Shown piece after piece: positions 8,191 through 16,787 of a stretch of 40,999 nucleotides of DNA. The stretch comes from Lentisphaerota bacterium. GTDB taxonomy: Bacteria; Verrucomicrobiota; Lentisphaeria; Oligosphaerales; JABHEG01. Within the stretch, counting starts at the first letter, position 1; every line of letters starts with the position of its first letter. The stretch covers positions 1 through 40,999 of the forward strand of contig JABHEG010000103.1 in the NCBI GenBank assembly GCA_018676675.1. Reading direction: 5' to 3'. The notes below the pieces were generated by a model. The model saw only the letters and a program-made list of their open reading frames with translations, had not been told where the DNA came from and did no database searches. The position numbers were made by a program, and so were the translations under genes.

Positions 8191-9150
8191 TCGGGCGGCG
8201 GCCCAGGTCGCATACTCCCGGGCGAATTCCCGGATGTAGATATCCAGGTACTTTGGGGCGATAGCTGAGCAATGCGGGAGGAGGAGCGTGTTCGGACATT
8301 CCCGGAGAGGAGAGTCCTTCTGCAGGGGCTCTTCCCGGAAAACGTCCAGACATGCGCCGGCCAGCTTACCGGCGGCGAGGGCTGCGGCAAGAGCTCCCTC
8401 ATCAAAGACATTTCCACGCCCGATGTTGTAGACGATGGCCTCCCGGGGCAACAACGCCAGCCTTCGGGCATCCATCAGCAGATCCGTGGCGCGGCCACCG
8501 GGAAGCGTGGCAACGAGGTGGTGTGTCTCCGTGAGGACCTGATCCAGTTCGTCCAGAGTGACGATGCGGTCGGTGTCACGAAGGAAGGCAGGTTGAACGG
8601 TTTTCGTTCGTCGGACGCCGACGATCCGGACGCCGAATGGAGCCAGCAGGCGCGCAATCCACTCACCGATGTGGCCGAATCCCAGGATGGTCACCGTCGC
8701 GCCGCGCAGAAGACGCATCTGTTGAGCAAGTTCTGCCCGGGGCCAGGCGTCGTGTTTCTGCAGGCGCTGGGCAGCGAAGAGGCCACGGCATTGGCCCAGG
8801 ATCATGCCGACAACAGTTTCTGCCATCAGTTCGCCGTGGAACGCCCCGTACGTGACTCGGACCTCACTCGGAGGCGTGATGTGGAAGTAGTCGCGACCGG
8901 CTGCCGGTGTGGCGATCCAGCGCAGGCAGGTTGCGCGTTGGAACCAGGCCTGTTCGAACCGCCAGACGAGCGCGATTTCGGCCGCGGGAAGGGCTTCGAG
9001 GAAACTGGGTGTGTCGGGGCAGAGGACCGGCTCGATTCCGGGGCAGCGTTCGCTCAGGGCAATCGCGTTGGCTTTACTGAACGACCAGCAGGCCACCTCG
9101 GGGTGGGTCAAGTACACGGCGGCCCTGATTTTCTGTCTCTCGTCAGCCAT
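8188..9150 (-). CDS. D-isomer-specific 2-hydroxyacid dehydrogenase
   Basis: The 320-residue protein has the NAD-binding loop GFGHIG (157-162) and the catalytic triad of the family: Arg245 in NIGRGNVFDE, Glu274 in the REEPL motif and His293 in LLPHCSA. It would interconvert a 2-hydroxy acid and a 2-keto acid with NAD(P). The first third is more divergent than usual, so the substrate cannot be assigned. I start at ATG 9150, preceded by GAGAGA; a TTG nine codons upstream has no better ribosome site. The gene converges on the sulfatase operon and diverges from the ABC permease, so it may be transcribed alone. Confidence 0.88.
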   Translation of the reverse strand: MADERQKIRAAVYLTHPEVACWSFSKANAIALSERCPGIEPVLCPDTPSFLEALPAAEIALVWRFEQAWFQRATCLRWIATPAAGRDYFHITPPSEVRVTYGAFHGELMAETVVGMILGQCRGLFAAQRLQKHDAWPRAELAQQMRLLRGATVTILGFGHIGEWIARLLAPFGVRIVGVRRTKTVQPAFLRDTDRIVTLDELDQVLTETHHLVATLPGGRATDLLMDARRLALLPREAIVYNIGRGNVFDEGALAAALAAGKLAGACLDVFREEPLQKDSPLRECPNTLLLPHCSAIAPKYLDIYIREFAREYATWAAAR

Positions 9151-9205
9151 CGATTCTCTCAGCGCAGGTGTAACCAAACGGCAGCGGACTCTTGCATAAC
9201 CTCCG

Positions 9206-9220
9206 AGGCTAAACTAGCCT
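9206..9220. promoter_or_regulatory. Palindrome between divergent genes, possible operator
   Basis: AGGCTA (9206-9211) and TAGCCT (9215-9220) form a perfect inverted repeat with a 3-base centre, located 56 bases before the dehydrogenase start and 142 bases before the permease start. On the minus strand TAGTTT inside it could serve as a -10 with TTGCAG 16 bases upstream. Regulatory role is inferred from position. Confidence 0.3.
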
Positions 9221-9361
9221 ATCGGTCACGCCCTGCAATGGCCAGGGGGGAATTGCGACGAGGAGGGGAAGGGGGGCTTGATACAGTCTGCGGGGCTGTT
9301 GCTGTGCGCGCATGATGCGTGGGCAGGAGGGAATACAGGGGAAGGAGTTGGGCGGTCGCAG

Positions 9362-11146
9362 ATGAGATTTCTCCGAATACACGGTGCGTTTCCACTGCTT
9401 CGCAAGGAGCTGGTTGAGCGTGCAAATCAGTGGCGGACCTACGTGATCAGGTCCGCTTTCGCCTTGCTGTTCTCCGGCGCCTTCCTGCTGATGATCTATG
9501 GTGATGTTGGGCTGGTCCGGGGCGATTTGTACCGGATGCTGGGACGGGGGCGACAGTTCTTTCAGTTCATCGTGGTCGGCGAGTTCATAGGGATCTTCGC
9601 GTTTGTACCCGGGCTTTTGTGTGGTGTGATTGCTCAAGAGAAAGAGCGTCGCTCCCTGGGACTTCTTTTCGTCACCGATCTTCGGCCCGGGGAGATTCTA
9701 TTGCAGAAGTTTGCCGGTGGATTGCTGCCGGTGATGAGCCTCCTGCTTGTGTCACTTCCGCTCCTGGCGATCGCCTACGCGTTTGGGGGGATCCCAGTGC
9801 GAGACCTGGTCGGTGGTGCTTACATTCTGTTGTTGACCAGCCTGCAGGTTGCGGCTATAGCGCTGTGCATGTCCTCATTCTGCCGCACGAGCGTTTCTGC
9901 ATTCATCGCCACCTACGTGTGTGGACTGCTCCTGTATTTCGGGCCGATCATGACGCTTGGGGTTGGGGTAGAGCTCTTCCATATTCGCTGGCTGAGAGCC
10001 ATTGTTCCTCGCCGGGAAGAGCGCCTTCTCCTGTTGTTCCCCCCGTACGTCTTCTTTGAGCTCTTCTCCAGCTGGCGCCGGGCCTCCAGTTTCCGGCAGC
10101 TCTTCCTTAGTAGCTTGCCGATCCTGGGGTCAATCGTGGTGTTTCTCTTTGGTGCGCGCTGGTTTCTGGTGCGCCGTGCTTTCTCCTGTGGGCGTAACGC
10201 GGTGATGCTCGTTTGGGATCGCATTGATGCGATCATGGAGTGGATGAACGCGTTGGTCAACGACGTTGTCCTGGTCCCTGACCACGATTCGTTGCCTGAG
10301 AGCGAGCCGGTTGCCTGGCTTGCCGTCCACAAACGGGCCTTGGGGAAGGTGCGCTATCTGTTTCGGGTCTTTGTCTGCCTGGAAGTCCCTACCGCCTTCA
10401 TGGCCTTTCTGGCGGTGTTCACGTACGGACGTCGCCGAGGTGACAATGAGGCCCTTGGAGCGATTCAGGCCGTCGTGTGGGGACTTGCCGTGCTCGCGAT
10501 CACGGTCTACTGCGCCAATCTGTTCGCGGGTGAACGGTGGCGCAACACACTTGACGTGCTGTTGACAACGCCGATCCGGGGGCGGGACATTATCCTGCAG
10601 AAGATGAAAGGAACCCGCCGTCTGCTCGCGGTCCTGGCCATCCCGATTCTCACGGTCGTCCTGTTCGAGGCGTGGTGGGAATGGCCCGGGGCGAACGAAG
10701 GGAAGGAGATCGCGCATGGCTGGTCGTACCTGGCGCTTTCATGCCTGTGGCTGGTTCTGTTCTTCCTGCTCCTTTCGTGGGTGTCGCTCTGGGTGGGCCT
10801 GCGGACGAAAGGGCGATTCAAGACGGCGATGGTCGCTTTGGCTGTGATTGGCGCCTGGTTCGTGATCCCTCTCGCTCTGGGAGGCGTGGTTGGCGGATTT
10901 GAGCACCGGATCGACTTGTCCCGGCATCTGGACATTCCTGAACGACTCGTCATGTGCAGTCCTGTCGGTCTCGTTTTCTTCACCGAGTTCCATGACAGCG
11001 ATGCCAACTCACTGGCTGTGTTTCTCGTCCCCGGGATCTCCTATGCCGCGCTGCTGATCTGGTTGCGGCGCCGATGTCTGAGCTGGGCTGACAGCTATCT
11101 GGGGCGTTTGCCGGAGTTAACTGAAGGGGGAGGGGAGGATCTGTGA
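9362..11146 (+). CDS. ABC-2 type transporter permease, double-length
   Basis: The 594-residue integral membrane protein holds two ABC-2 permease halves in tandem. The first has a hydrophobic segment around residues 27-45 and the coupling motif EKERRSLGLLFVTDLRPGEI followed by membrane helices. The second repeats the arrangement as GERWRNTLDVLLTTPIRGRD followed by further helices. Each motif matches the E-K/R-R-TL-LL-T-P pattern that faces the ATPase in this family. About twelve membrane segments are expected. The stop overlaps the GTG start of the next gene (GTGA), and an ATPase and a second permease follow, so it belongs to one transporter. Start ATG 9362 is chosen because the conserved part begins just after it; AGGAG lies rather far upstream (9343-9347). 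Cargo unknown. Confidence 0.85.
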   Translation: MRFLRIHGAFPLLRKELVERANQWRTYVIRSAFALLFSGAFLLMIYGDVGLVRGDLYRMLGRGRQFFQFIVVGEFIGIFAFVPGLLCGVIAQEKERRSLGLLFVTDLRPGEILLQKFAGGLLPVMSLLLVSLPLLAIAYAFGGIPVRDLVGGAYILLLTSLQVAAIALCMSSFCRTSVSAFIATYVCGLLLYFGPIMTLGVGVELFHIRWLRAIVPRREERLLLLFPPYVFFELFSSWRRASSFRQLFLSSLPILGSIVVFLFGARWFLVRRAFSCGRNAVMLVWDRIDAIMEWMNALVNDVVLVPDHDSLPESEPVAWLAVHKRALGKVRYLFRVFVCLEVPTAFMAFLAVFTYGRRRGDNEALGAIQAVVWGLAVLAITVYCANLFAGERWRNTLDVLLTTPIRGRDIILQKMKGTRRLLAVLAIPILTVVLFEAWWEWPGANEGKEIAHGWSYLALSCLWLVLFFLLLSWVSLWVGLRTKGRFKTAMVALAVIGAWFVIPLALGGVVGGFEHRIDLSRHLDIPERLVMCSPVGLVFFTEFHDSDANSLAVFLVPGISYAALLIWLRRRCLSWADSYLGRLPELTEGGGEDL

Positions 11147-13020
11147 CGGGACACCTGAGACGTGTCAAAAGGTGGGGCGCGGCTTTGGCGTTGTTCCTTA
11201 CGGCAAGTGCCTGCGGCTTCGAGGTGGTTGAGACCCGGTGGGGCTTTCACGGTAAGGTCGTTCCGGGGCGCTTTGCGTTGCTCTCGGTGTTGCTCCGGAA
11301 TCCCTCCGACCTTCCCTACGACGGTGAGGTCGCCGCCTTCAGGGATGATGGGCTGGATCAGCGCCGAGGGGCGTTTTTTGTGCAGAGCGTGTATGTCTCC
11401 CCGGGGGAATGTCGTTGGGTCCAGTTTTACCCCTACATTGGTGAGCAGGACAACCACAGGAGTTGGCAATTGGGGTGGGGGCGTCGGTTCAGGCGGAGAG
11501 CCCCACTGGCTGCCCCCGTGTTGGGGCCTCCGGGTACGGTGGCTCTTGAGGGGGCGACTGGTGGCTTGTTAGGAATTGGGGGTGTGTCGCGGTCTCTTCC
11601 GGAACAGCTCTTTCCCCCTTGCGCGTCAGCCTGTGGTGGGTTGCATGCCGTGTTGTTGGACCATGTGCCCGACTGGGATCCTGCTCGCCGCCGGGCGTTC
11701 CGAGACTGGGCAAATGGCGGGGGCGTTGTACACCTCTTTCCCGACGTTTCAGGGGAGCTCCCCCGTTTTTCCGGGGACCTGGCGGTTCTGAACGAATGGC
11801 GAGCGCATGGCGGGCGCGGGCGCGTTGTTCGCCATCGGAAGTGTTTGCGTGAAGTCGACTGGCAGACATGGGAAAGCAGCATGGGGGCCGGTCCGCAGTT
11901 GCACGCGAACCCGGCGGGCTACATGGAGAGCGCCGACTTACTGCTGTTCGCCGTTCTTGGGGCCGTGGTCAACGTCAAACGCGACTGGCGTGCAATTCTC
12001 TGGTTTGCAGGAGCGTACAGCCTCCTCGCATCGCTGGGGCATTTCCTGGTTTTCCAGAAGACACGGCGCCCGTTGGTACCGATTCTCACCGCCGTGGCTC
12101 TGGCCGTGCTCTTCTCATGGGGCTTCCGGATGGTCAGCCTGAATGGGCAGGGACAGGGCTCAAGCCTTGTCGTTTGCAGCTATGCGCGTAGTCTCGGGGA
12201 GGGGCGGTGTGATGTCACCCAGTGGGCCCACGCCTTCACGGGACGGGGGCGCCAGTACGCCTTCCGCTCCGCGGGACATGGTGGTGTCTTCTCGACGTGT
12301 CATGACTGGGAGGCGGTTGATGCTGTGGCTGCTCAGGGAGCTGAACGGCGGTTCCTGGTCGATATGCCTGTGGCGTCCACCCGGTCGTTTGTGCACCGGG
12401 CGGTGATTGAGTCTGCTCAGCTTACGGCGCGGATCACTGATGTTGCGGTTGGCGAAATCGAGAAGACGGTGCAGACGACGGAGAAGTTGGCAAAGAGCCA
12501 TGGACGCAAGGTCCGCCGGAGGAAGGTGGCTGCCCAAGGGCTTCAGCGACTGGCCTTGGAGATTCAGCCGCCTGAGTTGGCTGCTGCGGTCCGAGCGGTT
12601 GAGGTGGCTTACGGTGGCGACCTTTACACGCTTCGGGAAATCGCTCCATCGGGGCGCTGTTCCGGCGTTGGACCGGCCGTCCATCTCGACCAGTTCTACA
12701 ATGTGTCAGATATGCGGACCCTGCAGTATTGGGACCGTCGGAACTCCCGGAACGCGCTGGCCCCCGACAGGGCTTTCGCGGCGTGTATGAAGTCCGTGGC
12801 CACCCGGGCCCTGGGAGGAGGGAGTGCATTCCCCCACCGGCTTGAGTCCCAGCCTTTGGCGGGTGAGACACGGACCTTGGATGTCTTCATACGAGTTGAT
12901 GACCCATCACCTTTCATGTTGGGGGTCGATGGCTTCCCCAAACGCCTGGGAACGACCATCTATCACTTCACGCTCCCGGCCTGCGTGGCTCCGGGTGAAG
13001 AACAGGGGCAATCTGAATGA
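11143..13020 (+). CDS. Exported/membrane protein of the ABC operon, GldG-like GATase-type domain
   Basis: The 625-residue product starts at GTG 11143, overlapping the preceding stop, with AGGGGAGG directly upstream. Residues 1-24 form a signal peptide (RRVKR then a hydrophobic core ending ASAC); the Cys at 24 hints at a lipoprotein, but the -3 residue is not the usual Leu. Residues 30-110 look like a beta-sandwich. Residues 165-200 (HAVLLDHVPDWDP, then WANGGGVVHLF) resemble the degenerate glutamine-amidotransferase-like fold seen in GldG-type partners of ABC-2 exporters. Three hydrophobic segments follow at about 264-277, 282-304 and 310-329, and a 290-residue exported C-terminal domain of unknown fold. 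Probably an extracytoplasmic partner of the transporter. I do not recognise the whole protein. Confidence 0.65.
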   Translation: MTGHLRRVKRWGAALALFLTASACGFEVVETRWGFHGKVVPGRFALLSVLLRNPSDLPYDGEVAAFRDDGLDQRRGAFFVQSVYVSPGECRWVQFYPYIGEQDNHRSWQLGWGRRFRRRAPLAAPVLGPPGTVALEGATGGLLGIGGVSRSLPEQLFPPCASACGGLHAVLLDHVPDWDPARRRAFRDWANGGGVVHLFPDVSGELPRFSGDLAVLNEWRAHGGRGRVVRHRKCLREVDWQTWESSMGAGPQLHANPAGYMESADLLLFAVLGAVVNVKRDWRAILWFAGAYSLLASLGHFLVFQKTRRPLVPILTAVALAVLFSWGFRMVSLNGQGQGSSLVVCSYARSLGEGRCDVTQWAHAFTGRGRQYAFRSAGHGGVFSTCHDWEAVDAVAAQGAERRFLVDMPVASTRSFVHRAVIESAQLTARITDVAVGEIEKTVQTTEKLAKSHGRKVRRRKVAAQGLQRLALEIQPPELAAAVRAVEVAYGGDLYTLREIAPSGRCSGVGPAVHLDQFYNVSDMRTLQYWDRRNSRNALAPDRAFAACMKSVATRALGGGSAFPHRLESQPLAGETRTLDVFIRVDDPSPFMLGVDGFPKRLGTTIYHFTLPACVAPGEEQGQSE

Positions 13021-14003
13021 CGGACACAACCACATCTGAGCCCCCGGTCACTGAGGCAGGACGAGAAGTGGCGATCGAGGTACACGATCTCTGTTACTCA
13101 TACCGGAAGAAGGATGCGCTGAACGGCGTGACATTCCAGGTGCATACAGGAGAGATCCACGGCTTCGTGGGACCGAATGGGGCGGGAAAGACGACGACGC
13201 TCAAGATCCTGGCGACGCTGTTGCAGCCGCAACCGGGGAAAGGGACGGCCAGGGTTTACGGGATGGATGTCGACCAGGAGCGCCGGTTCGTACGTGAGAG
13301 AATTGCCTACATGCCGGACCATTTCAGCGCCTACCGGCAGATGACCGTGCACGAATTCCTCGACTTCTTCGCGGCCGCCTACGGACTGAGCCTCGCTCAA
13401 CGTGATGTGGTCATCCATGATGTGCTCAGACTGACTGACCTGGTGGGCCGGCGGGACGAGTTCGTGAAGAGCCTGTCTCGCGGGATGCAGCAGCGGCTGG
13501 GGTTGGCACGCGTGCTGGTCAATGACCCGGACCTCCTTCTGCTTGACGAACCGGCTTCCGGACTCGACCCGCGGGCCCGTATTGAGCTCATGGAGATTCT
13601 TCAGGAACTGAGCGGGATGGGGAAGACGATCTTCATCAGCTCGCACATCCTCAGCGAGCTCAGTGACCTGTGCGACAGTTTTACCATCATCGATCAGGGC
13701 AAGGTGCGGCTCAATGGCTCCAAGGCTGAGCTGGCTGCTCTCGGAACCCGGATATCTGAGTACGTGCTTGAGCTCGAGAGTCCTTGCCCGGGCCTTCGTG
13801 ACGCCCTTGGCGGGGTTGGAGTCGAGTGTGAGGCGCGGGAAGGTGAGACGCGTTGGCTGGTGCGATTCGAGCGCGAACTCGTATCCACCGGTGTCGTTCT
13901 TGGGGCTGTTCTGGCCGCTGGCGCAGATCCGGTTTCCTTTCAGCAGAACTTGACCGGGCTCAAGCAGGCTTTCATGGAGTTGACGACTCCGGGGGTGGAC
14001 TGA
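13017..14003 (+). CDS. ABC transporter ATP-binding protein (ABC-2 exporter type)
   Basis: The 328-residue ATPase has Walker A GPNGAGKTT, a signature LSRGMQQRLGLAR, Walker B LLLLDEPASGLD and an H-loop ISSHI, in the standard order. Residues of about 245-328 form the C-terminal extension common in exporters of the gliding/DRI type. It overlaps the previous gene by four bases (ATGA) and shares its stop with the next start (TGATG), so translation of the four genes is coupled. It would energise the two permeases encoded at 9362 and 14003. Every catalytic motif is intact. Confidence 0.93.
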   Translation: MTDTTTSEPPVTEAGREVAIEVHDLCYSYRKKDALNGVTFQVHTGEIHGFVGPNGAGKTTTLKILATLLQPQPGKGTARVYGMDVDQERRFVRERIAYMPDHFSAYRQMTVHEFLDFFAAAYGLSLAQRDVVIHDVLRLTDLVGRRDEFVKSLSRGMQQRLGLARVLVNDPDLLLLDEPASGLDPRARIELMEILQELSGMGKTIFISSHILSELSDLCDSFTIIDQGKVRLNGSKAELAALGTRISEYVLELESPCPGLRDALGGVGVECEAREGETRWLVRFERELVSTGVVLGAVLAAGADPVSFQQNLTGLKQAFMELTTPGVD

Positions 14004-15577
14004 TGCACTTGCCCGTATTGGCGCTGTTCGGTCGCTATTTTCAGGAGGAACCCCGCCAGATCCGTTCGCTGGCGATCAAGGCCGGCTTGCTGGGGATAAC
14101 CTTCCTGGCCGTCCTGACGGCCACCCAGACGCGGGGCAGGTTCGGCGCTCCCGGGCTGCGCTTCTTCTCGTCGATCCTCTCCGTAGACTTCCTTTTCATT
14201 TCCTTTTTCGGACTGGAGCTGTTCGGCTCTGCTATCGCGGAAGAGAAGGAAGCGCGCACGCTTGGCCTCCTCCGGATGACCGCGCTGAGTTCCTTGGCGA
14301 TTCTCCTCGGCAAGTCAACGACCCGCCTCATCTCGGTTCTTCTCCTTCTTGTCCTGCAGTTTCCGTTCGTGAGCCTGGCAGTGTCATTGGGCGGCGTTTC
14401 ACTGACTCAGGTCGGCGCTGCATACATCGTCCTGGCCACGTACACGGTGTACGTCTGCAATTTGGCTCTTCTTTGTTCCGTGTGGTTGCCACGCACCCGG
14501 GAAGCGGCCGCGATGACAGCTGTGTTGCTTATTGCCTCGATGCTCGTCCCCGTCCTCGCTCCGGAAGTCATCAACGAACTGGTTTCCCGGGGATGGCTTT
14601 CGGCCCACGGGTTGGCCGTGCCCGTGATGCGGGAGATCGCGGTGTTTTTCCGGGATACGCTTCCTCCTGTCCGCTTCACCCGCATCCTGCAGACAGGCTA
14701 CTCCGGGGGATTGCTCGGCTGGCAGACGCTGGTGACGGTGGTTGAGAGTGCTTTGTTTTTCGCTCTGGCCTGGTGGTCCTTCGATCGCTGTTCACGGACG
14801 GAATCACGCGTAGGGCCTGCCCGCGGGGCTGTGGCCCGGCGGACGAGTCGCCTGCGCCTGGTCTCAGCGGGTCGAGTGTGGCACCGGGCACTGGCCTGGA
14901 AGGAGTTCAACTTCGCTGCGGGAGGCAAGGTTGTACTGGCTCTGAAGGTCCTCGCCTTCCCGGCCGGCCTGGTTCTTGTAGGGTACCAGAGCCGTTCACA
15001 GATTGGGAATCTCCACGAGGCTACCGTGCTCTGCAGTCGGGTGCTCCTGGTCACTTCCCTTCTTCTCCTGGCAGCGGAAGCCTCATTCGGCGCCTCGCGC
15101 CTTTTCTGGGATGAGGTGCGTTGGCGCACGCTGCCGATGCTCATCATGCTGCCCAGGACCAGCTGGGACCTGGCCCGTGGTAAGATGATCGGGTTCCTGG
15201 TTTCCATGGCTCCCGCTGCGGTCTATCTGGGCCTCGGCCTTGTCCTGGATGTGGCGACTGGTTGTGAGGGGCTTGAGGCCTTGGTTGATGCTTTGGACGA
15301 AACGGGTTTCTGGTTCACGCTGGGGGCGGCCGCACTTGTTCTTCACCTGACGGTTTGGTTTTCGCTGTGGATGAAGAGCGGTGCCTTCGCTGTTGCCATT
15401 GGTCTACTGGTTGTTTCGGTGTCGCTGGCGCAGGCCATGGTGGCTGTTTTGGGGTTCGGGACGGGCAACATGCATGAGGCGGTATTCGGCTTCCTGGCGT
15501 TTCTGTTTGCCGGTGTGTGCGTTCCGCTTCAGTTCCGCATTGGGAGAACACTCCGCGACGTGGCCGGGGAGCTGTAG
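14003..15577 (+). CDS. Second ABC-2 type permease, double-length
   Basis: The 524-residue membrane protein again contains two ABC-2 halves. The first coupling motif is EEKEARTLGLLRMTALSSL, the second is DEVRWRTLPMLIMLPRTSWDL, each followed by hydrophobic helices; around twelve membrane segments are expected. The halves are separated by a basic cytoplasmic stretch (RRTSRLRLV). Start ATG 14003 overlaps the ATPase stop. As in the first permease, one polypeptide does the work that two do in standard ABC-2 dimers, so a heterodimer of the two permeases would carry four half-units, or each may serve as its own pair. Substrate unknown. Confidence 0.85.
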   Translation: MHLPVLALFGRYFQEEPRQIRSLAIKAGLLGITFLAVLTATQTRGRFGAPGLRFFSSILSVDFLFISFFGLELFGSAIAEEKEARTLGLLRMTALSSLAILLGKSTTRLISVLLLLVLQFPFVSLAVSLGGVSLTQVGAAYIVLATYTVYVCNLALLCSVWLPRTREAAAMTAVLLIASMLVPVLAPEVINELVSRGWLSAHGLAVPVMREIAVFFRDTLPPVRFTRILQTGYSGGLLGWQTLVTVVESALFFALAWWSFDRCSRTESRVGPARGAVARRTSRLRLVSAGRVWHRALAWKEFNFAAGGKVVLALKVLAFPAGLVLVGYQSRSQIGNLHEATVLCSRVLLVTSLLLLAAEASFGASRLFWDEVRWRTLPMLIMLPRTSWDLARGKMIGFLVSMAPAAVYLGLGLVLDVATGCEGLEALVDALDETGFWFTLGAAALVLHLTVWFSLWMKSGAFAVAIGLLVVSVSLAQAMVAVLGFGTGNMHEAVFGFLAFLFAGVCVPLQFRIGRTLRDVAGEL

Positions 15578-15622
15578 GGGGCGGAAGCAGAGCTTCGTTC
15601 GCGGCTGAGAGGGGACGGGGGG

Positions 15623-15651
15623 TTGACAAAGGCGGGCCGGGGCGTTTTCTT
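15623..15651 (+). promoter_or_regulatory. Candidate promoter with perfect -35, weak -10
   Basis: TTGACA at 15623-15628 matches the -35 consensus exactly. The best -10 at a 17-base distance, TTTCTT (15646-15651), is poor. It lies 86 bases before the Gfo/Idh/MocA start and may open the 15737-22640 gene run. Confidence 0.3.
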
Positions 15652-15736
15652 GCTCTCTTAGTGGTGCTTCGGCTCGGCCGTTGCGATCGGGACGGTGTCC
15701 TCGTTCGTCATTCGCCTTTTGAAAGGAACACAGTTC

Positions 15737-16759
15737 ATGGATTTGGTCCTGCTGAGCGGAGCTCATTCGCACACTGCCGGGTATCTGAAGGAGATCGAGG
15801 AGTCGCCGGATCTGCGCCTTGTCGCGGCGTGGGATGACATGGCGTCCCGGGGCAGAGCCGTTGCTGAACGCATGGGCTGTGAGTTTGTTGCCGACGTTGA
15901 TGCGGTGTTGAGCCGGAGCGGCGTTGATGCGGCTATCGTGTGTGCCGACAATGCTGGACACCGGCCTCTGGTGGAGGCCTGCTGCTCGGCTGGTGTCGAT
16001 GTGTTCTGTGAGAAGCCGATGGCCCTGTCGCTCGCAGACGCCGCCGCGATGCTCAGCGCCATCGACGCGTCCGGTGTCCGGGCTGTGTTTGGGTATTTCC
16101 AGCCGTTTGCCGGGGCCGCACTCGCCGCCCGGGAGTACCTGGCATCCGGCAAGCTGGGAGAGGTCACCCAGATTCGTTACCGGAATGCTCACCATGCCGC
16201 CTACGGACATTGGTTTGACTCGGAGGACCGACAGTGGTTCACCGACCCGAGCAGAGCTGGAGGGGGTGCCTTTCTGGACATGGGGACGCACGCGATCCAT
16301 TTCGTGCGCAGTGTCTTCGGCCCAGTTGCTGCTGTCTCGGCAGCTGTGATCGAGAACAAGAGCGGTGTCTATCCTGATGTGGATGACTACGGCGTTGCCG
16401 TACTGGAATTTGAGAGTGGTGTGACCGGTATTGTCGAGGCATCGTGGGTGTTCACGGGCGGGCCTCGGGGGCTTGAAGCGGTTGGCAGTGGCGGCCGTCT
16501 TGAGCTGGATGGAGCCGTTCAGGTTGCGTCCTTCGATGGCAAACCGGGAGAGATGAAGCCGGTGCCTGACGTGGCTCCGGAGCCGACCCGGTTGAGGCGT
16601 CTCCTGGCTCTCAAGGACGGCAGCCTTTCTCCTGAGAAGGCGCTGGGCGACCTGATTTGCTGTCGTGACGCAGTGGCCATTATGACGGCCTGCTACGAGG
16701 CTGCCCGGAGCGGCACGCGGCAGATCATAGATCCAGGCTGCGGCTGTGCCTGCTGCTGA
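15737..16759 (+). CDS. Gfo/Idh/MocA-family oxidoreductase
   Basis: The 340-residue protein has the family hallmark E92-K93-P94 (CEKPMALS) and the conserved GGAFLDMGTHAIHFV segment with D181 and H185 in the substrate-binding domain. The usual N-terminal GxGxxG nucleotide loop is replaced by SGAHSHTAGYL, so cofactor binding may be unusual or retained as in glycosidase-like members of the family. The C-terminus ends with a Cys-rich tail (GCGCACC). ATG 15737 follows AAGGA (15723-15727). It likely oxidises or reduces a sugar or inositol derivative. It starts a same-strand run continuing with an M42 peptidase 28 bases downstream. Confidence 0.88.
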   Translation: MDLVLLSGAHSHTAGYLKEIEESPDLRLVAAWDDMASRGRAVAERMGCEFVADVDAVLSRSGVDAAIVCADNAGHRPLVEACCSAGVDVFCEKPMALSLADAAAMLSAIDASGVRAVFGYFQPFAGAALAAREYLASGKLGEVTQIRYRNAHHAAYGHWFDSEDRQWFTDPSRAGGGAFLDMGTHAIHFVRSVFGPVAAVSAAVIENKSGVYPDVDDYGVAVLEFESGVTGIVEASWVFTGGPRGLEAVGSGGRLELDGAVQVASFDGKPGEMKPVPDVAPEPTRLRRLLALKDGSLSPEKALGDLICCRDAVAIMTACYEAARSGTRQIIDPGCGCACC

Positions 16760-16787
16760 ACCGCATTCCATCTGTGGGGACCCGACT

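Noticed and set aside
8272..9315. Plus-strand open frame of 347 codons
   Set aside because: Antisense to the 2-hydroxyacid dehydrogenase with its complete R-E-H triad.
15404..16771. Minus-strand open frame of 455 codons
   Set aside because: It is antisense to the Gfo/Idh/MocA gene and the end of the permease, both with clear family motifs; a shadow of GC-rich codon bias.
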